Source: Paracentrotus lividus
Lineage: Eukaryota; Echinodermata; Echinoidea; Camarodonta; Echinidae
Length of the DNA: 64,000 nucleotides
Assembly (NCBI GenBank): GCA_940671915.1
Contig: CALNVZ010002100.1
Coordinates: forward strand, 70,010,790 to 70,074,789
Direction: 5' to 3'
Shown piece after piece: positions 1 through 15,200 of the stretch. The position numbers were made by a program, and so were the translations under genes. Each line of letters opens with the position of its first letter. Positions within the stretch are counted from its first letter, which is position 1. Below the pieces are notes generated by a model. It was not told the DNA's origin. It did no database searches and saw nothing but the letters and a program-made list of their open reading frames with translations.

Positions 1-92
1 TAAAAAGCTAATAATTGTTTTGACTTAAATGCTTAAAATAAAATTTTATTTTAATTAGAAAAATCATTTTGTTTAAATTTACTCTCTCCCAG

Positions 93-294
93 ATTCGAGC
101 ATCCAACCTCGATGTGATTGGTTTCCAAGAGGTGAGATCAGATGACGATCCGAGCCTCCCTAATCGGCGATGTCGAACCCAGGTCGATGAACTCCAAGAA
201 TTATTGCTGCCTGAGTACAAGTGGTCCACATTCCAGCTCGGCCATGATGCTAATCCACCAAGAGAGGGGGCCCTTCAGGAATGGCAGCATGAAG
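93..294 (+). CDS. EEP gene, first visible exon
   Basis: A pyrimidine tract ending in AG at 91-92 precedes the open frame, and the donor GTAGGG starts at 295. The 202-bp exon starts in phase 0 and ends after one base of a Gly codon. It carries the DVIGFQEVRSDD stretch, whose Glu is the usual EEP metal ligand, and ends in QEWQHEG, which continues without a gap into LALLSRH of the next exon. Confidence 0.85.
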
Positions 295-3200
295 GTAGGG
301 TCCTAGAAGCCTAATCATTCACCCCATATGGGTATGTGTTAAAAATAAAAATCATGAAAAATAACTGTGTATAACAAGGCATATTCATGCCTTTGCTACA
401 ATTACATAGTAATGTTATGTTTATCTCCTCAAATTATGAAGTGACATTCTTCAGCTTGATTTTTCTAAAATCAGTCTAGAAGGAGACTATACATGATTTT
501 GTGCCATCACGACTTCCGGTTTCTGGTTATTACGCCTTGAAATAAGGTCTCTATATTATTCTACTGGGAACCATTGTAGCTCTGAAAAGGGACTCATCTG
601 AAACACTAATGATTCCTCTTTATAAAAATATAAAAAACTTAGTTCCAATATGTATTATTGATTTTATATGAATTATTTTCTGCACCATTACATCATCTTT
701 GATACCCGGTCAAGGCATTCCCCCGCTTTCGATAGTCTAATTAGAAGTCTGCGTCGTCTTAGGATCACCAAAACAGACTGAGCTTTGCGCTGGGGTTGAA
801 TAACCTCCAATATTTTATGTTCACTTGGGGAACTTTATGAAGTCATTATGGGCTTAGGAATGATCTCACCACTTCCACACATTTCCCACATTCGAGATAG
901 ATTGAGGGACCATTAATTTTTCTTGGTGTTTTTTATAGCTACCCTTGTGGGATTATGCACATTTCTTTTAAGAGGGAAAGGAACCCATAATGTTCAGGTT
1001 ATATCCTGACTATTTATGAGGATAATGTTTGTGACAGATGTTAGTTATTAATGGTATAATTGAAGGAGTCTGTGGCATACAATTATTTTAGAAATAATAT
1101 GAAGGAATATAAAATGTCAAAAAGGAATATAAAATGTAAAATAAAGAAAGCAAATCAAATTCTGGCTTTTTTCCTTACATTCTTTACAGAATTTAACCCT
1201 AATAAGACTGGGGGGGGGGGGGGGGGGGGCTGATTTTTCGCGATAAATTCACAACGTGAACAAACAAATTTACTGAAACTTTATGACCTTTTCTTTCAAG
1301 TCTCGCGCAACTTTTGAGACCAAATTTGTGACGCCCGGGTACCTGGTTCGGAAGTTACGAAATATTTTGTACCCTTGTGTCAGACTCAAAGTTGCTAAAA
1401 AATGTGATTTAGTGTACAAATCCAATGCAGATTGTGTTTCTGGCCAAAATTCATAAATGTATCATTATTTTCTCTTTTACTGATCCAATTCAATTAATTT
1501 CATATTGGTTATGATTTAAATAGTTTGTCGATGATTTCCATTGAAAAAACAATAAAAAAAACAAAATACATAAGAAAACAATTTTGATACAGAATTAAAA
1601 TAAACAAAACATTTCATCAGAAGTTAACATTTTGACTTAAGCATAGAATTGAAAACTGCTCAAGATTCAATTCGGCATAAAAATGAATGATTTATGTGTA
1701 TGTTGCTTAACAGACCCTTTAACTTATCTTACCTGTGATTTCTAAGTTTAGCGCGAGTTTCATAATACCAAATTTATTTTTAATTTCCTATTAAGTTTGT
1801 TCATATTTTAGGACATTTTTTTTATTTATTTGGGGGGGGGGATTTAGAGATGGTTTTCAAATATTTACCACTTGGCATGCCTTGTGACATATTCCTGCAG
1901 CTTATGTACACATGTAAAGTTACTGTATTTCATTAGTTCTGATATTAGCAATGAAATGTACTGCTCTATTTTCATACTTCTTTTACTGGTTTAAATCATG
2001 CAAGACTTCAATCCATGGTTTCATGTAGGAATGATCTTAATTTCAACCATAGAGGGCAGCATTGAAGAATAGAGATAGCAAACATTTAGTAGTTGAGGAA
2101 AAAAGAAACATGCACATTTATGTAAGGGTAAACTTTCTTTTTCAAGAAGAGAGTAAAGTGACACATGTTTCAATAGCTAGTTTAACTAGGGCTATACAGC
2201 ACTTTAAGGATTACTAAAAGATGACATCTAGATTATAGGTTTGTTGTATTATCTACAATGATATGAAGACCTGTTATGATAGAAAACAGAAATTTGAACA
2301 AAGAAATGAATCTTACATATGGGGTTTGGAAATGTTGTAAAAAAGGTTCACCACTGGAATTGCAAAAATAACAGCCCCACCAATCCACTTGTACCAACCT
2401 GCACCCATGTGTAATGTGATCTAGTTTAATGTATTGGGTGCTTTGGGATTATGTGAAATGCTTTAATAAGAACCATATATTTGGTACTGGAAATGCTCTC
2501 CTTATGATGATGAACAGCATTTGTAAAGCGCCATTTATCTACCAAAACATTCAAAGGCACCTGGCTCCCCAAATATGTACATCATTCACAAAATTGCTGG
2601 AAAAGATGGTTTTTGTGTTAGGATTTGAAGTTTTCAAAGTTGTTTAGGTTTCAAAGTTGGATAGGTATGACGGTGACCCGACATTTGCTCCTGCGACAAT
2701 TGCTCCGGGCTTTATTTCGTCTAAGATATAGGGTTAGGGTTAGGGTTGTAATAAGGATTTATATTAGGTTTAGGGTTAGGTTTAGGGTAGGGTATAGTGT
2801 AAAGTCCCTGGTTGAAGTTAGTCATTCGATTAGTGTATGGAATTTATAGCGGAGCAATTGTCGCGGGAGCAAATGTCATGGATTCAGGTATGACGGCTCG
2901 CAAGATTTTATACTGCACTCTGCATTGTGCTGGCAGCCAATGAAGCTGAAAAAGTGTGGGCGAGATATGGTCAAACTTCCTGAGGCCCATAAGAAGGCGA
3001 GCGCAGCATTCTGGACAGCCTGATCAGTGATGACGGCAAGTCTGCAAGAAGAGAGTTGCAGAAATCGAGCCCTGATGGCATGAGAGCATAATCAAGGTTT
3101 TCTGTAGACATATAAGTGAGACATATAAGAATACTATGAATTGTTGATCATGACTGGCTTTATGACTGTATCCTATGTACCTTGTTCCCAGCACAGGTCT

Positions 3201-6200
3201 AGCCCTTCTCAGTCGGCACCAAATCCTCAAGTCTCAGATGCAGGACCTGTCCCATCACTCCAGGACCGACAAGATCAAACGGAAGGTTCTGCATGTTACC
3301 CTAATGGTTGATGGGTTTGAAGTGGTTGTCTCTGTGGTACATCTCTCATATGACAAGTGGCAGCAATGTAACAATGTGGCTGAGATCATGAAGTATATCA
3401 GAGGTAAATTGATGAGTGGTTGTCTCTGTGGTGCATCTCTCGTATGACAAGTGGCAGCAATGTAACAATGTGGCAGAGATCATGAAGTATATCAGAGTAG
3501 TGATGGGGTTGTCCGTACATTCTTCTCTTATGACAAGTGAGAATTAACATGTGGCTAATCATAATTATATCAAGGTAAGGGATGAGGTGTCCTGGGACAT
3601 CTCTCGTTACAAGTCCAGCAATTTTAAATTCTGAATCAGAAGTATATCGAGGTAGGTGAGTTGTCCTGTACATCTCTGTATACAATGCATCAATGTAAAA
3701 TGTGCTGAGACATGATAATATATCAAGTAGTTGAGTGTTGCTCTGTACATCTCTCTATGACAAGTTCAACAATAACAATATGTGAGATCATTAAGTATAT
3801 CAGAGTAGGCGAGTCAGGTTGTCTCTTGTAACATCTCTAGACAATGCAGCAATTAACCATCTAGATCATATATATATATCGAGTTTAGTTGAGTGTTCTC
3901 TTTGTACACCTCGTATACAAGTGGCAGCAATGTATCAATTGCTAGATCATGAAGTTATATCAGATATTTGGCTCTGTACACTCCGTATGACAAGCAGCAA
4001 TGTAAACCAATTGCTGAGATCATAGTATACAAGTAGTTATTAGTCTCTTTGGTACATCTTCGCTATACAAGTGTAGCAATGTAAACAATTGGCTGAGATC
4101 ATGAGTATATCAGAGTTGAGTGGTGTGTGTCTGCTGTGGTAGCATCTCTCGTATGACAGTGCACAATTAACGACATGTGCTAACATGAAGTAATCGAGGT
4201 AGTGAGCAAGTGGTGTCTCTGTGTACACTCTTGTAACACGGTCGAGCATTAAGTGCAAAGAATGGTAACAATGTGGCTGAGATCTATGAGAGTGAGTATC
4301 AGATGACTAGGTGATTACATAATTCCCCAGTTGGAAAGGTCAAGCTACTTTTTTATTGCCTTTCAATAGGAAAACTGAACTGGGCACCATCTGTTAAATA
4401 ATAACTGCATACTACTCTGTTGATGTTCTTTTCTATTCCTAATATAATATCAAAAGTGTTATTCTCATGTACAGTTCTTTGTTTTGTTGTTTTGTATTAT
4501 CTTTTCTTATTCGCTGTCGTATGTTTTATCTCGATTTTTTTATTGTTTTCGTTCTTAAGAAACAAAATCTATCAAAAATGATTAGAAATCATCAAACTTT
4601 CAACTCCAACTAGTTTCACACCTTCTCTTCTTTTCTCACACAAAGTGAAATGCTCCCTCTAAACGTCCTGAGTCAGCAAGCTTCAGAGTTGGTAGACGAT
4701 AAATGCTCACTTCGCCTTTTCGCATAGCTACAAATATGATCTACCCATGTTTGAATCCCATCACCATATTTCGCTATGTCAAGTAAATTTCAATCCAAGA
4801 TGTAAATAAGCAGGATTTGATACTATGGTCCATCAAAATTCTATTCCTCACCCATCACCAATCCCAGATACATTATACTATGTTAAGAGAATAAATGTTA
4901 AATATCCATTTATACTAATTCAAAGATTTGGAATTTGGCAACGTTTTCCAAAAGCAATCTTTGAGCCTGACTTGAGATATGATGAAAATTTACATTTCAT
5001 TTTGTCCAATTTTTGTTTTGTTTTCATAAATATTTTTTTTTCCCATTTTGGGGTAGAATTGTTCCACAAATTATCGATATTATAGATATTAGAGGATGCA
5101 ATTTTATTTTTTATTTTTTTGTGGGGAGGGGGGGAAACAGAAACAAATATGACCAATAGAGAAAACACAGAGAAAAGAGCAAATAATACTAGGTCAAAGT
5201 GTCTTGGCTGAATACATTATTTGAAATCATGAATTTTTATGTATTAATAACTTGCAACTTCATCAATACTTCACTTCCTCTCCACTTACCCAATCATTCA
5301 AAGTCCATCTTCATCACACTTCTCTTTGTCATGCGATCACTTGAACATCTTTGCTCTTTCATTTGTCTCTAAATAGTTCTATTATTCTTCTTTGTTAAAT
5401 CCCTCCCTCTTCTGTTCTATCTTGTGCAACATCCGGCCGTCTAGCTTCGGCCCGTATCTGTAGGGCAAAAACCTTTCCTACGATGACCTTCCTAAATTGC
5501 CCAAAAGACAGATATAGACATAAATTGAAATTGTTCTCCCCATCATTATCAGCATTTGTCTCAAATCCCCATTAATCATAAAGCTTTAATGACCCATTAG
5601 AAAGACAAACTTTGGAAAAAGGAAATCCTTTCATCTTTTCCATTATTCTTGACAAAGAGGTCTTCCAAAGGAATCACACACCACTCTTTCTGACATCAAG
5701 ACCGCGCCTTAATTTATGAGGCTCATTAATGGTAGCTTGTGCCGCAAGTTGCTTCCAAATGTCAAACACTCATAGGGCTTTATAAAGACAGAGAAAGATG
5801 GTGTTGAATTTGTCAGGCTTTGCATACAGATTTGAGAAGACCGGCTCGGGTTATTCATCCCATCCTCGTCTAAATATATTCTTGAGGAATTACTCTGATA
5901 TACGTTGAGGAATTATCACTTGTGATTTGAGATGTCAGAATTCATTTTGCCTAACGACTGACAAATTCCAGATGTCCTTTGGTGTACTCACCCCATTTTC
6001 CTTGCGGTTTGGAGCGGAAACCAACTCTCGTTTTACACTTTCTCAAAAACATTTCTTTTATGTCGACATATCTGGTTATGGTAATTATGTTACAGTTGAA
6101 GTGAGGAGACCTCTGAAATATAGTTCCGATATATTTGATATTTTATAACCTTTTTGCCATGCACATTATATAGAAAACAGTTGTAAAATGTTAGACATTA

Positions 6201-9200
6201 TCATATTAATTATATTACCTTTTTGAAATATTGGTAATCAAAATCTGAAAAAGAAATATTTCTTTATCTGAAAAAGCAATTTTTTTCTTGATATATTAAG
6301 TGATATAGATTTATATAAGGAACACTCCCAAGCTGCCTTATGCAGTGGTCTGCAGTGGTCATAACACATCCTGAGTGCAACTATTCATGATGTGCAATTC
6401 TCTATATCGTAGAGGGCTGCAGAGTCATGTTGTGACCACCGCATAAGACAAAAAATTATGAGGAAAAATCTACTTCTGCCGCTCATTGCGATTAAAGCCT
6501 TTGTAAATCTTCAAAGAGCCTCAAGGAACTAATTCAAATTACATTAGCATTTCCAATCTTATAACAATGCTCTACATTGTTCTGCTCCTGTCATGTATAT
6601 GTGACTGTGTAACCAAAATTGAAATTAAACCATAAATAAATTGTTTACTCACTCTTTGCAAGGTGAACTAATTCTGAGATGATAGAAATGATATTTGTTC
6701 TATTGATAATTTCTTTGAATTCTAGTTCACCTATTGCACCATTGAGACTAGAGATTTTCAGCTATTTGTAACATTCTCCAACAGTACAAGAAAAAGACAG
6801 AGAAAACTAATTGTGACGATTTTTGGATTTAATTGTGCGAATGTGCAAAAGTGCAACATACGCATGCAAAGGATTAATCGACACAGCAGCTTACAAATTA
6901 TGATCGAACATGTTCTTATAATGACTGTCTCATTCTTTTTAATGAAGCAAGTACTTGTAAATATTTGTTTTATCCGTACTTCACATCTGTCATATTTGGT
7001 TTATTCCATCATTTGTCATACATGATGTGAATCATCTCTACTGGGCGAGTAAAAAAAATGGGAAGTCCAAAATCAACCAGATGCAATTTTGCAAAAATAC
7101 TTGGTGTTCAGTGGTATGTGACCCTTGAATCCCAATCAAGATATCATTGGAAAGTTAAAGGCCCGTATTCACAAAGTTGGCCTAATTTAAAAGTTAATCC
7201 TAGCTTAAATCTGAGGTTTAACTATGACTAGCAAAATTGGGAACCAAATGTGTCTACGTTGCAATGTTCCTTACACCTTTACTGGATTCTGGAATCATAT
7301 TGTGGTTAGCAAAACTTTTTTACTTATCATTCCCATGCAGTTTTTAGTAAGTACCAACAATTCTGATAAATCAAACATTTACTTTTCAAGATTTTGTCCC
7401 ATTTTGCTCGTCATAGGTAAACCACAGATGTAAGCTAGGCCACCTTTTGTGAATACGGGCCAAAGACCCCTACTTTTATATTGTATTGTTTTAATTGCTG
7501 ATATATTTCATCCTTATTGATTCAATGAAATTGTGTTTCCTTTTTTCTAACTCACCCTGTACACAGACCTCAGTCTCAAACAAGACTTCAATCCTTGAAG
7601 GCTGTAGTCTGGAAGAAAAAAAATGCCATTAATACCTTTTTATCATGCATAATGTAAGCTCAGATCCAAGATTCTGCATAAATTTTTGTATAACATATGC
7701 CCATTTATGGCTTGGGAAAAAGTGATCGAATACTTGCCCTACTAAGAGTATGTAAGTACAAATTCTGTTGATGGTTTTTACTAACGGTTTAAACATTGCA
7801 GTTTGCATAACCAGTTTGCATAACTCATTATACAATGTAGCAAAATGTTTTTCCTATTATGTTGATTTTTAATAGTTACGCAACTCTTCATTTATAAAAG
7901 GTTAAAGAAACTTGAGAAAAAGGTCTCCTGAAGCTTCTTCTGCTTCATCAGCAGAATTTCAAGGTTGAATTTGCTTTGCATCAGGAAGTAAACAATCACA
8001 ACTCTGTAATGATATGGTATTTATATAACGTGTCACCTATTATGAAACAGTTTAATTAGTATAACCCTGGAAGGCGTTTCATCAAAGGACTTGTCAGACA
8101 TTTTATCGGACAAATTTGCTCTCAGCCAATCACATGCAAGCATTTCAGTAGCTTATAATAGTTTGTCGGATAAAACGTCCGACAAGTTCTTTGATGAGAC
8201 CCCCCTGGTCACCTTTCTGACATCTGTCCAATCCCAAAGAGATAATTTTTGCATCATTGCAGCCATTACGGCACACCCTTTCCATTCCTTCTTAGTACCC
8301 ATTTTTCCTTGGTGAGGAGAAGCAATGCAAAGAGATAAACTGCTATGCCCAAGGACGTAAGTGCCATGCAGGGATCGAACCCACAAGCTTAGCATCCCCA
8401 GTCAAGTGATGAGACCACTCAACTACGACGTAAGGAGTTATGTGTAATTAGCGTTGAGATTAGATGACAGTATGCAGATAGCCGTGGATGTGCAACTTTA
8501 AGAGTTTAAATTAGCGGGAGGGAAATTTAGCTCTTGAGTCTCTGCCAGAAAAAGTGTTAACGCATCAAAATGTTAGCATAGAGGATGAGGAGGAGGAGAT
8601 GAGTTTGCTGCTGATGAAAGGATTTGTGGTAGGTCTTTTGGCCCATCCATCATTCAAGACATCAAACTGTAAATTGGCCACAAGACAAAAATATGTTTTC
8701 TTTGTACATTCTTCTGTGTTATTATTGTATTTTAGATTAAGTCTCTGTTTTTCATGCATTGTTGTTAAAGCAAATGGACTAAAAAGATTTGCCAAAGATA
8801 GAATTGTTTTCAGAATTATCTATTTATGGTATTTAAAGGATATAAGGGTTGGTAAATGGTAAACAGATGAAGATGATTCGTGGCTTCAATGTTTCTATCT
8901 GGTCAAATAAAAATATATTTAATGACGTAATATAAATTAAAAAGGAAATGATGTAAATAATGAATAAGCAGGGTTGCACATATCTCGTAGATATGATAAT
9001 TGTACAATATATTTTGTTTAAACATAGCATGAACATACCTTTAGAAACTTTTAAAGGCATTTCGGCAAGTTTGAATTGGGCAAAATACTTAAATGATCTG
9101 TTGCAATTAATCAGCCTTCTCTTGAAAAACTAGGAAAACTGTGGTATATTATTGGTAACTCTCATAGTATATCCTTTTTCTTCAAATTTTGATATTCTTT

Positions 9201-12200
9201 TGAAATATGTAATGAAAGGTAATATCATAAAACACATATTGTTGCGTGAGAAAGATGAAATCTAAAACTTATTATAAAAAGAATGTTAAAGGATAAAGAG
9301 AAAAGAAGATCAAAGCTTTCAAGAATGATGATGATAATGATGATATTAACAATGAAGCTAGTCATAACTTTTATAATAAAATGAAAAATGTTATGATAAA
9401 AACAGATACATGTACCTACTTCTGATCAATGTGTATTATGGACTCTTTTTATTTTAGGTTTGATTAATAGCCATTTCAAATTTTGAAAGATCTAGTTCAA
9501 TTCATTTTGAACAGTTGTCAAAGATTTCTTATTTTGGCTGATGCAAATATATACCATGTAGCAAGTACATGTAAGCCCTGTGCTATTAAGTTATAAAAAA
9601 AAAGTCTCCTACTTCTACTCTCCACACTAATTTCCTACCCCACCTTCTCCCAATTTTGTAATTTAGAACGAGATACTCTTGCTCACTTTCAATTTTGTTT
9701 AATTGGCTATCAAATTTAAGGGTATACCTCTTGATACATGTGTTCCCCCACAGCGAGATTGTGTACTCCCCGAAGGACGGGGGGTCGTAATCCTAGACGC
9801 AACACTGGAATTTCTTTTTCACCTCTTCTAGACCTATATTGTGACAAGCCATCACATCCAATCAGGGCTGTGATTGGCCATAGAATGAAAGTGTAGCACA
9901 TGCAGACGGCTGTAGCGTTGGCGACGTCTCGCCAATCTTTCATTTCCATGTTTGATATTTAAGAGCTTGCCATCACCCTCCTTTGATATTTAACCCGGGT
10001 GATACCTGAGGCAGTATAGTGGTCACCCGCTCGTATGTCTTCTAGGTGGCTACAGGTTAAATGAGTCACCTAAGCAATCCATATCCAGCTAAAGCTGCCA
10101 TGTAACCCGTACAGCAAAGCTGACCTAGAATGGTTACTGTTGATTGTGCTGTTATAGCACTGTGGAACTGCTTGTGTCATGTTAATTCCTTTGAAATGGT
10201 AGCAGTCTTTTCATAGGAAAGGTGCTGTATGAACATGAAAACACAATAAAGAGAGAGGGGAGTAGTATACTAGGGCCTTGTTTTAACCTTGAATGAAGCA
10301 GTATTCATGAGTAAATGGTGGACTCTAAACCATACATTTTTCTTTGAGCTTAAAATGATCTTCAAAAGATGTGAAGTTACTAATAGTGCAATTATATACT
10401 ATTGAATAGGTATATTGCATGGTCAATCATTATACTATTATACTGCATTATCTTCTTAAGATATGAAGTTACTCATAGTGCAAATATATACTGTTTAACA
10501 GATATGTTGTATCAATGAACATGACAACACAATGATGAGAGAGGGGTGTAATATACTGGGGCCTTTATAGACCTTTACATAGAAAGAAGCTCTATTTCAT
10601 GAGTAATTGGTGGATTATAGACCATACATTTTCCTTTGAGTTTGATATAATCTTCAAAAGTTACTGATAGTGCAATTATTTACTATTGAACAGATGTATG
10701 GCATGGTCATTCATTACACTATTATACTGCATTATCTGAAGATATGAAGTTACTCATAGTGCAAATATATACTAGTTAATAAATATGTTGCATGACAATT
10801 CATTATACTGCATTATCTTCAAAAGATGTGAAGTTACTCATAGTGCATTCATGTATTTAATAAATATATTGCACGATCATTCATTATACTGCATTATGCT
10901 CAACATAAAAACAGAATCTTATTCAGTGCATGTCTGTTTCAATGAAGGCAAAGTGTAATGATCTTCTATAGATGTTAATTATTTATATTGCATTCATGGA
11001 CTATAAAATAGATGTGCTTCATGGTCTGTCATTCATTATACTGCTTTGCACATACTAAATTTTTTTATTACAAATACTTAATCTTCCCAAGTGTCTTTTA
11101 TAACCATTATATAGAAATAAGCACTAAGTACAATGTATGCTCCCATTGCAAACTAACTTAGTCTGCATAATGGAGTAATGTAGGCCTATAATGTTATTTT
11201 TAATATTATATTTTTATATATTATTCTAACTTTTAGCCTTTCAAGAGCTTTATTTTGCAGTTATAAGCTCATTCAAAATATGTTATGGATATTGTAAAGC
11301 TTCCATAACAAGTTCTTTTTATCATTGTATTTTTAAATTATTTTAACTTTCAGGCTTTCAAGAGCTTTGTTGTGCAGTTATACAGCTTATATATGGATAT
11401 TGTAAAGCTTTTGTTAAAAAATATTTGGTTGATTTGAAAAATAATCAGAAGTTAATAGGCGGTGGGTATTGTATAATGATGGCAATAGAGACATTAGCTA
11501 ATAATTCAGATGTAGTGTATAGAAATACAGCTAATAAAGCATGTACAGTCAAACCTGTCTATAGTGGCCACCCCAAGGGAGACATAAAAAGTGACCACTG
11601 TAGACAGGTGACCTCTATAGACAGGTTCTAAAGCACACATTTCTATCTAGAGGGAATCAATATAGGTGACCACTATAGACAGGTGACCGCTATAGACAGT
11701 GGCCACTATAGACCGGTTTGACTGTATTCCCTTTTAGCTCTGAACTGACAATCTGTAGAAGGAACATAAATCAGGTAAAGCCCAAGTAAGAACAGACTCT
11801 TCACCCAGGTGAACAGTGCATTGAAGTACATAGCCAGATGCATATCAAATCAAGAATACAAGGTTAAGACAGGGAATCCATTTGTCTATAAGGTCAGAAA
11901 AAGTTCACTACCTCTTCTAAGACAGGTATACCAACTGTCTTGTGATTGTAAAATGGGTGTAAGTAGCATCGCCCTTCTAGCTCCAAGAGGCGATAACTAT
12001 CGAAAAGCAAATGAGAAGAGGTTTTTACAAATAGAAGATAACTAACTTGTGTACTAAGAGCCAGGAGGGCTTTAATCCATATCTTGTAAAGAAGAGTTAC
12101 GTCCATCTTGCTCTGACCGAGAGCTAAGGCTTTAACATTAATGTCAATCCAAATTGCAGCTGGCTTTCATGCCTCGTTGATATCAATGAAATAAAAGCAA

Positions 12201-15200
12201 GCTTTGGTTCAAGGTTACATCTGCCAAATCCCTCTGGAGATGGCGCTTGAAAATCAAGATTATGGAAAGTGTGTTCACACTGGTCTATGTCCACACCGTT
12301 AAGACATACCTTCTTTTATTGCTTTTAGATCAAGAACGCATCTGACATTCTAGAGTGTGAACAAATCTTGAATAATGAGCGGTTAACTAACATTTAAATT
12401 TTACACATACTTTTTAAGCAAAGGTTGTTCTTAACAACCTGAAAGCTTGCCTGACATAGCATCAACTAATGTATGCACACTGGATTGGAAATGTTTTAGT
12501 AAATTATTTAATACCACGTTACTATTTCCTAAGGAAAAAAAATCCATAAATTAAAGTAACTAAAAACCTGCCTATTATAAACAATTCACTCTCTATCTGT
12601 CCCTTTCTTTGTCTCTATCTCTCTTTCTCATTTTATAAAACACACTCTGCAAGGAAAAAAATACAATGTGATTTTCTCTGTTTTTCTTTTTGACATATAT
12701 GATGAAGGAAACTCAATGTTCAATTTTTATAGTGTGAATCCATTCCATTTCCACACAATATATATCTTTATACTTAAATCAAATTTTGTTTTCTTGCACA
12801 ATTTACCAGTGAAAATTGTCTATCCATATCTGATGTGCTTTTAAATGGATGTACCAGACGCAGGAAGATTTCTTTTCAAAACATGTCTTTCAACTTGGGC
12901 CTTGCGGGATATATTTCATTTGTTGTTCTGGGAAATCGTTACTTAGTCTGGAGCAAAAAAGTACTTTGTGGGAAATGTGTAAATGCATGCATGATTGCTA
13001 TATATTATGCTATATTGATTGCACTTTTTGGTGCATAAAATGTATTTTGTGGTATTTCTTGATGTTTTAAATATATATATATTTTTAGAATGATTATGTA
13101 GATAGTTGAATAACCTGATCTCTACTCATTATGGGTTGGTATGTATTATATAAATGTATGTTCAAATATCAGTATTCATGGTCTGAAGCTTTTAAAATTT
13201 CAGAAGGTAGGCTCAGGGCTTGAAGGAATCAAGCTCGATGTTGCAATTGACATGTCATTCCCTTACCACTATTGACCCTTGTCACTGTGCAGGAAATAGT
13301 GCTTTACCTAGAACTGGAACCAAATTTAGTATTTCTATTAATAGTAATGATGATATTAGTAGTGATAATATTTGAAATAATAACCAAATCAGATATTGTT
13401 ACAATTGCCTGGTGCCCTTGTGAGTTCTCAGGAAATGATGTTTTCACCTTGAACTCACGCATTCTTAAATTCCTTCTTGTCACCCTCACAGATGCTAAGC
13501 CTAAATATTCTGTACTCCTTGGTGACTTCAACACCTATAATGATTATGAGGGGCCCCTGGAGGGGTTGCATCTAGGGTATTTCTCATCCCAAAATAAGTG
13601 TCCCAAGTACGCCAAATCTAAGAACCCGACGGTGGAGTCTGAACTCACAGCCTATGACGATGCCTGGAAGGCCATGCACTATGGACAAGACGGCTTCACT
13701 TTCAGTAACATGGTAAGATCCAACATTATTTGTTAAAGGAGAATGAAACCCTAGGAATCTGTTAGTACGAAACAGAAAAATTAAAGAAAATTTCAAAAAA
13801 AAATAAATGAATAGATAATAAGAAAGTTATGAGCATTTGAATGTTGTGATCAATACCGCTATGGAGATACTCACAGTGGCAACTGGCCCAAGATGTGATG
13901 TTATACTTGAACAATATCCCTATTAATGTGATACATACTCTGTATGCTATGTTTTCTTGATCAAATAAATAATAATAATAATAATAGGGATGGCCACACA
14001 AAAGCAAAAAGCCACTAGAACGGTTTCCACTTCACTGTATGGATGTAGTCACCCATGGATTTACAATGCAAACAATAACACATGCACTAAGTGTTCTGCC
14101 TACTCAATAGTACACAGGCAGAGAAATAGCAAAATTTTCAATAAAAAACAGCTTTCGAAATTGTCTTTTGGCCAGTGGTAAATATCAATCATTTTTATTC
14201 CTATTTGGTCAGTTTCTTCCTTAGAAAATACCTCAGCAGGTGATCAACTTCTGCTGTTGAAACAATTGATATGAAGAAAACTACAGCGTGTTCAAAGTGA
14301 TGCTTCTGTGTGATGTGTGTTATGACTGGAATTTTTCATGATTGGAATAGATTCAGATAAGGAGAAGTAGTTATATATAAAATTTAACTATTTTTTAACA
14401 AAAAATGTATTGGGGTGAAAAACAAAGAATGATGTTTACCACTGGCCATTTAAGTTTTAAAATTACTCTACCCTCTCCAACACTCAGCTCTGAGCCACAC
14501 CACCATGAAATAGCCTATTGTCTAGGGGGTTCCTATTGAAACATGCCCTATGGAGTATTTTTCCACGGTGGTCATATTGGATCATATACGGTAACATACA
14601 TGTCAAACCATCAGTTTTGTACTGCCATAAATTTTTGTATAATCTACTCATACGCCTCAATTGTGTTACTATAATCTCATTTCATGTTGATACACACATA
14701 GAAAATGTTTGGTATGATTTGGTTTAATAAATCAAAGACAAAAGGACCATAAACTTGAGCTTTGATTGCATTTTCTGGCTTTGGCTGAAACTTGTAAAAG
14801 TGTTCTAGCAGCTCATTGGTAATCTGAGACACTCTTTGGGTCATATCTTTGAAATGGAACATCCAATTGTGATAATTCAAGTACCAAAATGTTTCTTTTA
14901 ACATGCTCTATCCAATAAGCCTAGCAAAAACAACTTAAAAATAACTTAAAATTTTAGTGGACATCCCTAATAATAATATATTTCACTTACATTTTCCTTT
15001 TTTATCAATTCTGTCAGTAGATCTGATATTCTTTCCATGGCAGGACATGTGAGGCAGGTTTCACATAATATTATCATGGATGAAGAGTCTGTATTACCAT
15101 TAGAATGAGTAAAAGGAGATTATTATTTTACTTTTTTTGTCCACCAAATGGGAGAAATGTTCATGTATGACAACACATATTTTGGCCCTGTTGCCCTTGT

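Noticed and set aside
2700-2800. TTAGGG repeats as a telomere or telomeric fusion
   Set aside because: Only a few degenerate units, enclosed by inverted repeats of a small mobile element.
13272-13491. Upstream extension of the third EEP exon frame
   Set aside because: The splice acceptor at 13490-13491 and phase matching show this is intron read-through.
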